Assembly: GCA_031253495.1 (NCBI GenBank)
Contig: JAIRWC010000012.1
Location: 1 to 64,000 of the forward strand
DNA length: 64,000 nt
Reading direction: 5' to 3'
Origin: Oscillospiraceae bacterium
Lineage (GTDB): Bacteria > Bacillota > Clostridia > Oscillospirales > Ruminococcaceae
Under the pieces are notes generated by a model that saw only the letters and a list, made by a program, of their open reading frames with translations, searched no databases and was not told where the DNA came from. Position numbers and translations under genes: made by a program. Positions 1-8,713 of this stretch are shown piece by piece. Each line of letters begins with the position of its first letter. The first letter of the stretch is position 1.

Positions 1-166
1 TTAGAACCTGTATTCAGCAGTCAAAACGCCCATATTTTCGCCGATTTTTCGTCATACTGCGTTAATTTTTCCTTAAATATCACTGATATTCGCGTCAAAA
101 TTGCCTTGTCTGACAAAAAATCCGCTTAAAAATATGAACATTTTGCCTACTGAATACAGGTTCTTA
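1..166. repeat. MITE-like palindromic element with terminal inverted repeats (TTAGAACCTGTATTCAGCAG ... CTACTGAATACAGGTTCTTA)
   Basis: Ends are inverted copies; both halves align to each other's reverse complement over almost the whole length, around a centre at ATATCACTGATAT (77-89). No ORF inside. Confidence 0.75.
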
Positions 167-275
167 TTTTTCAACCTTTAAACTTCATACTATAAAACAT
201 ATATTTCATATATATTTTACTATAAAACGAAAACAATTGCAAGCGTTTTTTGAAAAATAAAAAAAATTTTCAAAT

Positions 276-620
276 TTACGGCGGCGGCGAACCGCTCGCG
301 GGGCTTTCCGCTTCGCGGCGTTTTTCCCGCTTTAAACGTTTTTGCAGGCGGCGGCGCTGTTCGCGGTTTAACGGCGGGGTATTGACGTCGCCGGGCGGCT
401 CTTCGGCGTCTTTTTCCGGCGAACGGGCCGGCTTGCCCATATCGTTGATAATGACTACGCCTTTCTCTTCTTCCGGCGTTTTTTCGAGCGACAGGAATTT
501 CACCAGCACACGAATAGCGGCGAGCTTATGGTTGATTTTCACGCCCTCGCCGAACGCGATTGCCCGCAGTTCTTTTAGGATTAACCCCGTAATCTCTTCT
601 TTGTCGATAATCAGTTCCAT
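276..620 (-). CDS. hypothetical protein, charged C-terminus (possible terminase-small-subunit-like N-terminal segment)
   Basis: 114 aa ORF with good SD (AAAGGGGG) upstream of ATG; no firm family recognised. Confidence 0.55.
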   Translation of the reverse strand: MELIIDKEEITGLILKELRAIAFGEGVKINHKLAAIRVLVKFLSLEKTPEEEKGVVIINDMGKPARSPEKDAEEPPGDVNTPPLNREQRRRLQKRLKREKRREAESPASGSPPP

Positions 621-749
621 AATGAAACCCCCTTTTTTGTTTCATTATAGGTTTTGTTCAAGTCGCTTGGTGCCAAAATTCGTTGCGCGGGCAACTTATA
701 AACAAAACGGCGCGGCCGTGAACAGCCGCGCCGTTTCGTTTAAATGAAA

Positions 750-1736
750 TCACCCGGGTTTAACCGTCCGGATGGAACCGTCGGCGTTATATTTTATCTC
801 CGTGTATTTCACGCAGCGCTTATGGCTGACCCCGCCGGACAAAGAACTGTCATGGTAGAACAAATACCATTTCCCCTTAAACTCGACTATCGAGTGGTGC
901 GTGGTCCAGCCGATAACCGGCTCTAAAATCCTGCCTTTGTACGTGAAAGGGCCGAAAGGGCTTTTGCCCGTGGCGTAAACCAAATAATGGGTCGTCCCCG
1001 TCGAATAGGAAAAATAGTATTCCCCGTTGTACTTATGCATCCAAGGGCCCTCGAAATACCTTCTGTCTTCGTCGCGGGCGGTTAAGGGCTTTCCGTCTTC
1101 GCCGAGGATTTTTATTTTCGACGGCTTATCCTTAAAGGTCAGCATATCGCCGTTCATTTGCGCGACGAAGGGGCACGCGGACAAAACGCCGCCGAGCGAA
1201 CCCTCCTGCGGCGGCGCGTCGGGGTTAAAAACGCCGTCTTGCCATTTTTCAAGCTGTCCGCCCCAAAGCCCGCCGAAGTACATATAAGATTCTCCGTCGT
1301 CGTCGGTGAACACGGCGGGGTCGATACTGTAACTCCCCGGGATATAATCGGGTTCCGGCGTGAAAGGCCCCGCGGGATTCCCGCTTGTCGCGGCGCCTAT
1401 ACGGAATATGCCCTCTTTGTCCTTCGCGGGGAAATAAAGGTAGTACACGCCGTTTTTGAAAGCCGCGTCGGGAGCCCACATCTGCCCGCTCACCCACGGA
1501 ACGTCGTTCATGTGGAGCGCGAGGCCGCAGTCCGCGCAGGGCGCGCCTATATCGTCCATGGAAAGGACGTGATAGTCCTCCATTTGATATTGGTCGCCGT
1601 TTTCGTCGTCGGGCGCGTCAAGGTCCATGTCGTGCGACGGATAAATATAGAGTTTGCCCTCGAAAACGTGAGCCGAGGGATCCGCGGTGTAAATGTGCGT
1701 TACCAAAGGGACGCCGGGTTTTGAATTTTTGTCCAT
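750..1736 (-). CDS. glycoside hydrolase family 43 (beta-xylosidase/arabinofuranosidase-like)
   Basis: 328 aa; GH43 pattern: N-terminal 'NPVL..IYTADPSAHVFEGKLYIYPSHD', 'SIDPAVFTDDDGESYMYFGG', 'EGPWMHKYNGEYYFSYS'. Confidence 0.88.
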   Translation of the reverse strand: MDKNSKPGVPLVTHIYTADPSAHVFEGKLYIYPSHDMDLDAPDDENGDQYQMEDYHVLSMDDIGAPCADCGLALHMNDVPWVSGQMWAPDAAFKNGVYYLYFPAKDKEGIFRIGAATSGNPAGPFTPEPDYIPGSYSIDPAVFTDDDGESYMYFGGLWGGQLEKWQDGVFNPDAPPQEGSLGGVLSACPFVAQMNGDMLTFKDKPSKIKILGEDGKPLTARDEDRRYFEGPWMHKYNGEYYFSYSTGTTHYLVYATGKSPFGPFTYKGRILEPVIGWTTHHSIVEFKGKWYLFYHDSSLSGGVSHKRCVKYTEIKYNADGSIRTVKPG

Positions 1737-1790
1737 CGTTTCGTCTCCGTCCGTTACGGTTTATAACCTTTTCTCAATTTCCGGGGAGGT

Positions 1791-3053
1791 TTAATACACG
1801 CCTTGGTTGATTACGTAAACGTCGACCTCCCTCGCCCCCCAGTTACAGGCGTCGGTATAATGGTCGGTCGTGGTGCCCATGAACAAGTCGACGAGAACGC
1901 CGTATTCCCCGAACTCGCCCGTGTCGGCGGCGACAGCCGCCCCGTAAACGCGGTTCCCGTCCTTGGTGACGATATAGAGCAGCGACCCGTAAGGTATTAC
2001 GTTCGGGTCGACCGCGACAGTCCCCACCTGAAGCTTCCTGCCGCTCGCCGTTCCGCCGGAATTGGCGGTGTAGGCGCAGGATTTCCCTGAAATGACGTAA
2101 AGGTAATCGACGGGCAGACCGCCCTCGAGTTTTATCTCCGCGAAATCGCGCTTGCTGTAAGGCGTTCTGAGCGCCTTGCCGTACGTTACTATTTCGTTTA
2201 CGGGTTCCTTAACGGATTTTTCCGACAGGACCTCGGAGCTGACGACCGCGCCGTCAACCAGCTTTTCTTTGTAAACCACTTCCGCCTCGCCGTATACGCC
2301 CTCCGTAACCTCGCTGTTCCCGATGGCCACGAGGTTCGAGTACCGCGTCTCCGTATCGTAGGGCACGAGCTTCGTTTCAGTCCTCTCGCGGGCGGTTACG
2401 CGCTTGATTATGATTTTGTCGCCCTCGGCGACCGTTTCGTCGGCGCCGATATTGACGATATCGTCTTTCCCCAATTTTACGCCCGTTTTTTCAATAAGTT
2501 CCCCGACGGTTTCGCCCGCCGCCCCGACCGTAACCGTCGCGCCGTCCGCGGTTATGTCCACGCCGAAACCGCGCAGAAGAACAATCTTACCGTCCGCGTC
2601 GGTTTTGATAACGTCGTATTCGCCGAGCCGCTTCCCGGCGGAAGCCAATATCGCCTCGGGGGTTTCGCCCGCGACCGCGCCGACCGTAAACGTTTCCCCG
2701 TCCGCCTCAACCGTAACGCCGAAGCCCCTTTTTATTTCGATGCTGCCCTTCCCCCCGGAAAGCCCGCTGAAAGACACCCTGTCGAACTCGCCGACGTCAT
2801 AGCCGTAATCGTCCAATATATCGCCCGGAACGTCTTTCATCGTAAAAGCCAGTTTAACGTCGTCGCCGTCCGTGATTATAAAATCGTTCTTGAAATAGAG
2901 CACGCCGGTCATAAGCAGGATTACGGAGAAACTGAGCGCGAAAACCCCCGCGCTGATTAAGGCGGGCCTGCGCAATTCCCTGCGCCGCCTTGCCAGCCTG
3001 ACCGCCTGCCTTATACGTATAATCTCGACTTCCGCTATTCTCAAAACAATCAT
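1791..3053 (-). CDS. YabE-like protein: TM anchor, DUF348 repeats, G5 domain, C-terminal 3D domain
   Basis: DUF348-like repeats (ITVEADGETFTVGAVAGETPEAIL..., ITADGATVTVGAAGETVGELI...), G5-like segment, 3D motif 'VAVDPNVIPYGSLLYI...AADTG...VDLFMG'. Confidence 0.85.
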   Translation of the reverse strand: MIVLRIAEVEIIRIRQAVRLARRRRELRRPALISAGVFALSFSVILLMTGVLYFKNDFIITDGDDVKLAFTMKDVPGDILDDYGYDVGEFDRVSFSGLSGGKGSIEIKRGFGVTVEADGETFTVGAVAGETPEAILASAGKRLGEYDVIKTDADGKIVLLRGFGVDITADGATVTVGAAGETVGELIEKTGVKLGKDDIVNIGADETVAEGDKIIIKRVTARERTETKLVPYDTETRYSNLVAIGNSEVTEGVYGEAEVVYKEKLVDGAVVSSEVLSEKSVKEPVNEIVTYGKALRTPYSKRDFAEIKLEGGLPVDYLYVISGKSCAYTANSGGTASGRKLQVGTVAVDPNVIPYGSLLYIVTKDGNRVYGAAVAADTGEFGEYGVLVDLFMGTTTDHYTDACNWGAREVDVYVINQGVY

Positions 3054-3126
3054 CCTTTCACATAAACAACCGCTTGATATTCTTCATTTTTAAACGGCGA
3101 ACCGCGTTAACATACCGCCTGCGGCT

Positions 3127-3155
3127 ATTATACCCGAAGAGTTTATTTATGTCAA
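3127..3155 (-). promoter_or_regulatory. sigma-A-type promoter for the YabE-like gene (TTGACA-N17-TATAAT)
   Basis: Reverse strand reads TTGACA TAAATAAACTCTTCGGG TATAAT. Confidence 0.75.
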
Positions 3156-3415
3156 ACAAAAGAAAAAGCGGTTTTTTGTATTTATTGCACAAAAAAAACG
3201 CTTGTAACCTTTTTGTAACCATTTCGTAATCTTTGTAATATTTAGGATTTATGGGGTTTTATAAAATATTTTGTCATTTTCTTTTGTACACTTTACACGA
3301 AAAACGCCCGTTTCAATTATTCGTGAAAAATTTACAAAAAATTTTAACAAAAACCAAAGCGAATTATGCGAACTGTCTAAATGAAATATTTATCGGGATA
3401 ACCGAAATAATTTTG

Positions 3416-3444
3416 TTGTATTTTTCAAAATTTTATGATATAAT
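3416..3444 (+). promoter_or_regulatory. putative promoter for rpsB-tsf (TTGTAT-N17-TATAAT)
   Basis: TTGTAT at 3416, TATAAT at 3439, 17 bp spacer; about 110 bp upstream of rpsB. Confidence 0.6.
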
Positions 3445-3554
3445 ACTTGACGCGGCTTTGAAAGCCGCAAGTTCGCGCGCCGCGTTGTTTTGGTCCGTAT
3501 AAACGGGTGGACGCGGCGGAGGATTAACCGAAACAAAAGGAGGATATTACGCAA

Positions 3555-4313
3555 ATGGCGGTAGTGTCAATGAAACAGCTTCTTGAAGCGGGGGTTCACT
3601 TCGGGCATCAGACAAGGCGCTGGAACCCCAAAATGGCGCCGTATATCTTTACGGAAAGGACGGGAATTTACATCATCGACCTGCAAAAGACGGTGAAAAA
3701 ACTTGACGAGGCTTATTTGTTCATACGGAGCGTGGTCGAGAACGGAGACGACATTCTTTTCGTGGGAACGAAAAAACAGGCGGCGGATTCGATTAGGGAA
3801 GAAGCGGAGCGTTCCGGTTCGCATTTCGTGAACGCGAGATGGCTCGGCGGCATGATGACGAATTTCAACACGATTAAGAGGAGGATTAGGCGTCTTGAAC
3901 AGCTTCACCAAATGGAAACGGACGGAACCTTCGACCTGTTGCCGAAAAAAGAGGTTATCAAGCTCAACCTCGAAATCGAGAAGCTGGAGAAATTTTTGGG
4001 CGGGATTAAAAACATGAACAGGCTTCCGGGGGCGCTGTTTATCGTGGACCCCAAAAAAGAGAAAATCTCCGTCTTGGAAGCGCGTAAGCTCGGTATCCCC
4101 ATCGTGGCGATTGTCGATACGAACTGCGACCCCGACGAGATAGACTACGTCATTCCGGGCAACGACGACGCCATACGTTCGGTGAAGTTGATTGCCGGGG
4201 CAATCGCCAACGCCGTTATCGAGGCGAGACAGGGCGAAGCGGGGGACGAATCGGACGAGGCGGCGGCAAGCGGCGGCGAACCCGAAAAGAAACCCGAAAC
4301 CGGGCAGGAATAA
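3555..4313 (+). CDS. rpsB: 30S ribosomal protein S2
   Basis: [41 protein letters not shown] is diagnostic. Confidence 0.98.
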   Translation: MAVVSMKQLLEAGVHFGHQTRRWNPKMAPYIFTERTGIYIIDLQKTVKKLDEAYLFIRSVVENGDDILFVGTKKQAADSIREEAERSGSHFVNARWLGGMMTNFNTIKRRIRRLEQLHQMETDGTFDLLPKKEVIKLNLEIEKLEKFLGGIKNMNRLPGALFIVDPKKEKISVLEARKLGIPIVAIVDTNCDPDEIDYVIPGNDDAIRSVKLIAGAIANAVIEARQGEAGDESDEAAASGGEPEKKPETGQE

Positions 4314-4329
4314 ATTAAGGAGAAAATAA

Positions 4330-5247
4330 ATGGCTATTTCCGCACAAGACGTAAAGCAGTTGAAAGAATTAACCAACTGCGGCATGATGGACTGCAAGCG
4401 CGCGCTGGAAGAAACCGGCGGCGACATTGACGAGGCGATAAAATATCTGCGCGAAAAGGGGCTGGCGAAAGCGGCGAAAAAAGCGGGCAGAATAGCGGCG
4501 GAGGGGCTCGTTTACGCCGAAGTCGACGAAGCGAGGAAAAAAGGCGTTATCGTCGAGATAAACTGCGAAACCGACTTCGCGGCGAAATCCGACAGATTTA
4601 TCGAGTTTGTGGAACTCGTGGCGCGGACGGTTATCGACAACGACGTCGCCGACGTCGAAGCGTTAAAGGAAACGAACGGTTACGGCGCGAACGAAAAAAT
4701 CGCCGATATCCTGACGGAGAGGATTTCCACAATCAGCGAGAATATTCAAATCAGGCGTTTCGCCAAATTGGAGGGCGACGGGCTGTTCTCGTACGTCCAT
4801 AACGGCGGCGGGAGCATTATCGGGACTTTGCTGAAGATAAGCGCCGACGATTACGGCGAGGAAGTCAGGGCGTGCGCGAAAAACCTGCTTTTGCACATTA
4901 CCGCGACCGCCCCCGACTATATAGCCGTCGGCGACATACCCGAAGAGGACGTGAACGAGGAAAAGGAAACCCAGTTAAAGCTCATCACGAGCGAAAACGA
5001 GGCGAAACCCAAGCCGCAAAACGTCGTCGCAAAAATTCTCGAGGGAAGGATGAAGAAGTTCTTTGAGGAGAGGTGTCTTTTGACCCAACCGTATGTAAAG
5101 GACGATTCGACGACCGTTGAAAAGTATATGCAAAGCGTCGGGAAAAATATTAAGGTCGTCGAGTTCAGGCGTTTTGAAAAAGGCGAGGGCATAGCGAAGA
5201 AAGCGGATAATTTCGCGGACGAGGTCGCTTCAATGGCGGGATTGTAA
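4330..5247 (+). CDS. tsf: translation elongation factor Ts
   Basis: ISAQDVKQLKELTNCGMMDCKRALEETGGDIDEAIKYLREKG; follows rpsB. Confidence 0.98.
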   Translation: MAISAQDVKQLKELTNCGMMDCKRALEETGGDIDEAIKYLREKGLAKAAKKAGRIAAEGLVYAEVDEARKKGVIVEINCETDFAAKSDRFIEFVELVARTVIDNDVADVEALKETNGYGANEKIADILTERISTISENIQIRRFAKLEGDGLFSYVHNGGGSIIGTLLKISADDYGEEVRACAKNLLLHITATAPDYIAVGDIPEEDVNEEKETQLKLITSENEAKPKPQNVVAKILEGRMKKFFEERCLLTQPYVKDDSTTVEKYMQSVGKNIKVVEFRRFEKGEGIAKKADNFADEVASMAGL

Positions 5248-5258
5248 AAACCGTTCCG

Positions 5259-5285
5259 AGGGGGCGAGGGGGCGAGGGGGCGAGC
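5259..5285. repeat. short G-rich tandem repeat (gagggggc x3)
   Basis: cgagggggcgagggggcgagggggcgagc directly downstream of tsf. Confidence 0.7.
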
Positions 5286-5317
5286 TTTCGATACGGGCGG
5301 GGGATGTAACCTTTTAA

Positions 5318-5348
5318 AACGAAAACTCTAAAGGGGTTTTCATTTTTG
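5318..5348. terminator. putative bidirectional terminator between tsf and the DUF368 gene
   Basis: GAAAACTC-TAAA-GGGGTTTTC stem-loop followed by ATTTTT. Confidence 0.55.
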
Positions 5349-6182
5349 AAGATTATGTTCCCCGCCGTTCTTTTTACCGAGGAACAAGCCCGCCGCCATA
5401 CCGGCCGCGAAGCACGGAATTCCGGCGAGGGTGGCGGCGTTAAGCCCGGCGCCTTCGGGGAACAGCGGCAGCGCCGAACCCGCCACCATGCCGGTTATCG
5501 CGCCGTATACGACCGATTTGAATTTCTTAAGCAAGAACAAAATCATCTTTGCGCCGACGACTATTCCGAACAGTATGCCCGCCGCCGCCGGGGCGATTAT
5601 CGTGAAATCAAGCGCTTTCAGCCCGTTCATAAACATTTCGTAAACGCCGAAGGCCACCAAAACAAAAGCTCCGGAAATCCCCGGCATCACCATGGCGATT
5701 GCCGCCGTAAAGGCGTAAAACGCTATTCTCAGCGTAAAAGCGAAATCGGCGGTTTGAACCGCCCCCGTTTCAAAAGCGCCGGATTTTTCAACGACGAAAA
5801 GCGCGGCGATTAACGCGAATCCAAGCAAAAACGGCGACAGGCGGACCTTTTTAAGTTTTTCCCCCGACGCCGCGATTTTAAGGATGAGCGGTATTCCGCC
5901 CAAAATGAGACCCATAAAAAACAGGTTCGTCTGAACGGGGAACCCGTCAAACAAAAAAGTTACGGCGTGGGCGAACCCGATTATCCCGCCCACCGTGCCT
6001 ATCCCGAAAAACAAAAGGAAAAAGAAATGTTTCTTTATTTCCTTGAAATTAAGGGCGAACGCTTCGCATACGGTGTCGTAGCAACCGAATATTACCAAAA
6101 ACGTGCCGCCGCTCAACCCGGGGATAACGTGGGCTGTTCCGTAAACCGCGCCGTAAATTAATCCGAGAACGCACCGTATCAA
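5340..6182 (-). CDS. DUF368 membrane protein (undecaprenyl-phosphate translocase family)
   Basis: GTAHVIPGLSGGTFLVIFGCYD ... VMPGISGAFVLVAFGVYE repeated DUF368 motifs; start placed at TTG 6182 (SD AGAGG) overlapping the upstream stop (TTGA). Confidence 0.87.
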   Translation of the reverse strand: MIRCVLGLIYGAVYGTAHVIPGLSGGTFLVIFGCYDTVCEAFALNFKEIKKHFFFLLFFGIGTVGGIIGFAHAVTFLFDGFPVQTNLFFMGLILGGIPLILKIAASGEKLKKVRLSPFLLGFALIAALFVVEKSGAFETGAVQTADFAFTLRIAFYAFTAAIAMVMPGISGAFVLVAFGVYEMFMNGLKALDFTIIAPAAAGILFGIVVGAKMILFLLKKFKSVVYGAITGMVAGSALPLFPEGAGLNAATLAGIPCFAAGMAAGLFLGKKNGGEHNLQK

Positions 6183-8713
6183 TGGCTGAACCTCTTTTTC
6201 ACAAAATCGAACCAAATCTGAGAAACCGTTCCGACGGCAAGGCAAAGCATGAGCGTCAGCGGGTTAAGCCGCGCCAGCCCGAGCGCCGAATTGACAAACG
6301 GCATATAGATAACAAGCAGTAAAAGCAGACACATTAACACGCTCAACGATATGACCGAGTTGTTTCTTCGGTTGAAAAAGCGGTAAAAAGGCTTTTCAAA
6401 CGACAGCCCGACCCAAGCCATGGCGATTATCCCCGAAAAGAAAACGGCCGCGAATACGGAGCGCTGGGTTACGACGGCTTTTTCCGGCATGGCGAAAAAC
6501 ATCGCCAATTCCGCGAAGAGCAGGGAACCGCCTTGGATAATCGCGCCGAAAAGGAAATTTTTGTTGACGGCGCCCCTGCCGATAAAGCCGGAGGGTTTCA
6601 GCCAACTTTTCAAGTCGGCTTTGTTGTCTATGAAAATCAGCATCATAACCGGAACGGCGACGACGGTCAAAAACGACGCGAAAACGGCGTCTAAGACAAA
6701 ACCCCCGCCCGACAGCAGATTGACGAGCGCGAAAGGCGCGATTGTTATAAGCGCGGAAATGGCGGCGGAAACGCCGCGCTTGATGTTACGGTGCATTTGC
6801 CGCGCCTCCCTGAACGTGTCGGCGGCTTTGACAAAGCCGTCCCCCTCCATTATAAAGTCGCAGGCTTCACACGCGGAGCCCGTGGTGGATTGCGAAAGCG
6901 TGTCCATGTCCATGTCCCATTCCCGTTCGGTCGTGTACTTGGATAAGGCTATTCCCACGTCCGCCTGTTCAAGCGCCTCAACGTCTGAGCTTTCGCCGCC
7001 GAACACGGCGACTATCTCGCCGGACGAACGCATAAGGTTCGTTATTTCGCCTTTTTGCCCCGCCGTAATTCCGGAAAAGACGTTCACTTCCGAAACGTCT
7101 GTTTTATCGCCGTCGAATTTAGCCCTTTCAAGTTCTTCGCCCGTGATGACGCCGCCGGATTTAAGCCCGATTTTTTCCGCCGCGGCCAAGGCGGTTTCCT
7201 TGCCGTCGGGCGTCAGCATAACGACGTTGACGCCCGCGCGGTAACAGTTCCTGACCGCCGTCTGAACATTCTCCCTGATATTCCCGGAAAAAGCCGTCAG
7301 CCCCAGATATGTGTATTCAATTTCAAAAAGGCTTTCCGGGACGCGGTCGTTTTCGATTTTCGCGAACGCGACGGCGAAGACCCGATACCCCTCCCTCGCG
7401 TATTCGTGCTGTTTTTTCTGAATGGTGAAGAGCTGTTCGGTGGGCGGCTTGCAAAACGACAGTACGACCTCGGGTTCCCCCTTTACGCATAAAAGGCGCG
7501 AACCGCCTATCCCCCAAAGACAGCCGTTGATTTTGTGATAACGCGCTTCGTCGTCGGAGCCGTAGCTTTTGATTAACTCGTTTTCGTGCATTTCCTTAAC
7601 GTCTATATGTTTGAACGCCGCGCTCAAAAAAATCGCTTTTTCATAAGAATCGGCGGGCGAGGTCCCGCAGGAAAGCGCCGATATTCTCGTCAGCATTTCC
7701 TTGTTCGCGGAACTCTCCCCGACCAGCGGGGTGTTGTCGGCGGCGATAATCGAGTCTTTTCCGACGCAGACCGCCGTTACGGAATTGAGCGTTTCAAGGG
7801 CGCGCAGATGTTTGATTTCGCCGTACTTGCGCGAAAGCCTCAAAGCCCCCGTTATGTAATAAATCCGCACGATTGAAGCCGCTTCGACCGGCAAAACGCA
7901 CAAAGCGAACGATACCGCCGGAAGGAAAGTTTCGGTGAAATAACCTATTATGTCCGTTTCGGGCGGGACGGCGGTTATGAACTTGAACGCCGTGGTGATT
8001 ATCAGAACCACCGCCGCACAGCAGGTGAAAATCGGCATAAGTTTGTTGAACGCCGCCTCGAATTCGGTGTAATAGCCGTCTTTGGCGGAACGGTGCCCGC
8101 GGTTCGCCTTCGAGTCCTGCCCCGTCGCGAATACGCGGGCTATAAGTATGCCGGAAACGATTCTCGTGCCTTTGTACACGCAACTTTGCTTAAGCTCGTT
8201 TTTCCCGTCCGCGCCCGCCGCTTTTTTCACGGGGAGCGGCGAACCCGTAAACGCGCTTTCGTCCGCGGTAACGCCGTATGATTCGAGAATGTGCGCGTCG
8301 GCGGGAACGTTCTCCCCGCCTTGCAGCACTATTAAATCGTCCTGTACGATATGCTCCCTTTTCAACAAGATAACGCCGCCGTCCCTCACCGCCCTTACGG
8401 TGATTTCCGACGAGCGGGTAAGCTCGGCGAGTTTTTCGTCGCATTTTACGCCTTTTAAAATTTCGGCGGCGCAGTGCGTTACCGTAAGCAGGGAAAGCAT
8501 AATCCCGCCCGATAGGTTCCCCCCGATGAAAGTTAACGAAATCGCTCCCAACATAAGAAAAAAACGCATTGACAAAAACACGTTCCTTGCGCGAAAGCCG
8601 GCGCGTTCGTCGTGTTTAACGTCGGAGTTGTGCCCGTAAAACGAAAGGTTTTCTTCCGCGCGCGCCGTGTCAAGCCCGTTATAGTCGCCCTTGAACTTTA
8701 AAATTTGTGCCAT
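6179..8713 (-). CDS. P-type ATPase homologue lacking catalytic motifs (pseudo-P-type ATPase)
   Basis: Collinear with P2-type ATPases (VPADAHILESYGVTADESAFTGSPLPVKK; LRALETLNSV; VKGEPE; ADVGIAL; C-terminal TM bundle) but DKTGT, TGES, TGD and GDGxND are all replaced. Start MAQILKFKGD at 8713 overlaps the upstream stop (TGATG). Confidence 0.88.
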   Translation of the reverse strand: MAQILKFKGDYNGLDTARAEENLSFYGHNSDVKHDERAGFRARNVFLSMRFFLMLGAISLTFIGGNLSGGIMLSLLTVTHCAAEILKGVKCDEKLAELTRSSEITVRAVRDGGVILLKREHIVQDDLIVLQGGENVPADAHILESYGVTADESAFTGSPLPVKKAAGADGKNELKQSCVYKGTRIVSGILIARVFATGQDSKANRGHRSAKDGYYTEFEAAFNKLMPIFTCCAAVVLIITTAFKFITAVPPETDIIGYFTETFLPAVSFALCVLPVEAASIVRIYYITGALRLSRKYGEIKHLRALETLNSVTAVCVGKDSIIAADNTPLVGESSANKEMLTRISALSCGTSPADSYEKAIFLSAAFKHIDVKEMHENELIKSYGSDDEARYHKINGCLWGIGGSRLLCVKGEPEVVLSFCKPPTEQLFTIQKKQHEYAREGYRVFAVAFAKIENDRVPESLFEIEYTYLGLTAFSGNIRENVQTAVRNCYRAGVNVVMLTPDGKETALAAAEKIGLKSGGVITGEELERAKFDGDKTDVSEVNVFSGITAGQKGEITNLMRSSGEIVAVFGGESSDVEALEQADVGIALSKYTTEREWDMDMDTLSQSTTGSACEACDFIMEGDGFVKAADTFREARQMHRNIKRGVSAAISALITIAPFALVNLLSGGGFVLDAVFASFLTVVAVPVMMLIFIDNKADLKSWLKPSGFIGRGAVNKNFLFGAIIQGGSLLFAELAMFFAMPEKAVVTQRSVFAAVFFSGIIAMAWVGLSFEKPFYRFFNRRNNSVISLSVLMCLLLLLVIYMPFVNSALGLARLNPLTLMLCLAVGTVSQIWFDFVKKRFSH

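Noticed and set aside
250-747. 165 aa plus-strand ORF
   Set aside because: Opposite strand of the better-supported 276-620 ORF; no clear SD and compositionally a shadow ORF.
3567-4427. 286 aa minus-strand ORF
   Set aside because: Antisense of rpsB/tsf; long shadow ORFs are expected in this GC-rich codon usage.
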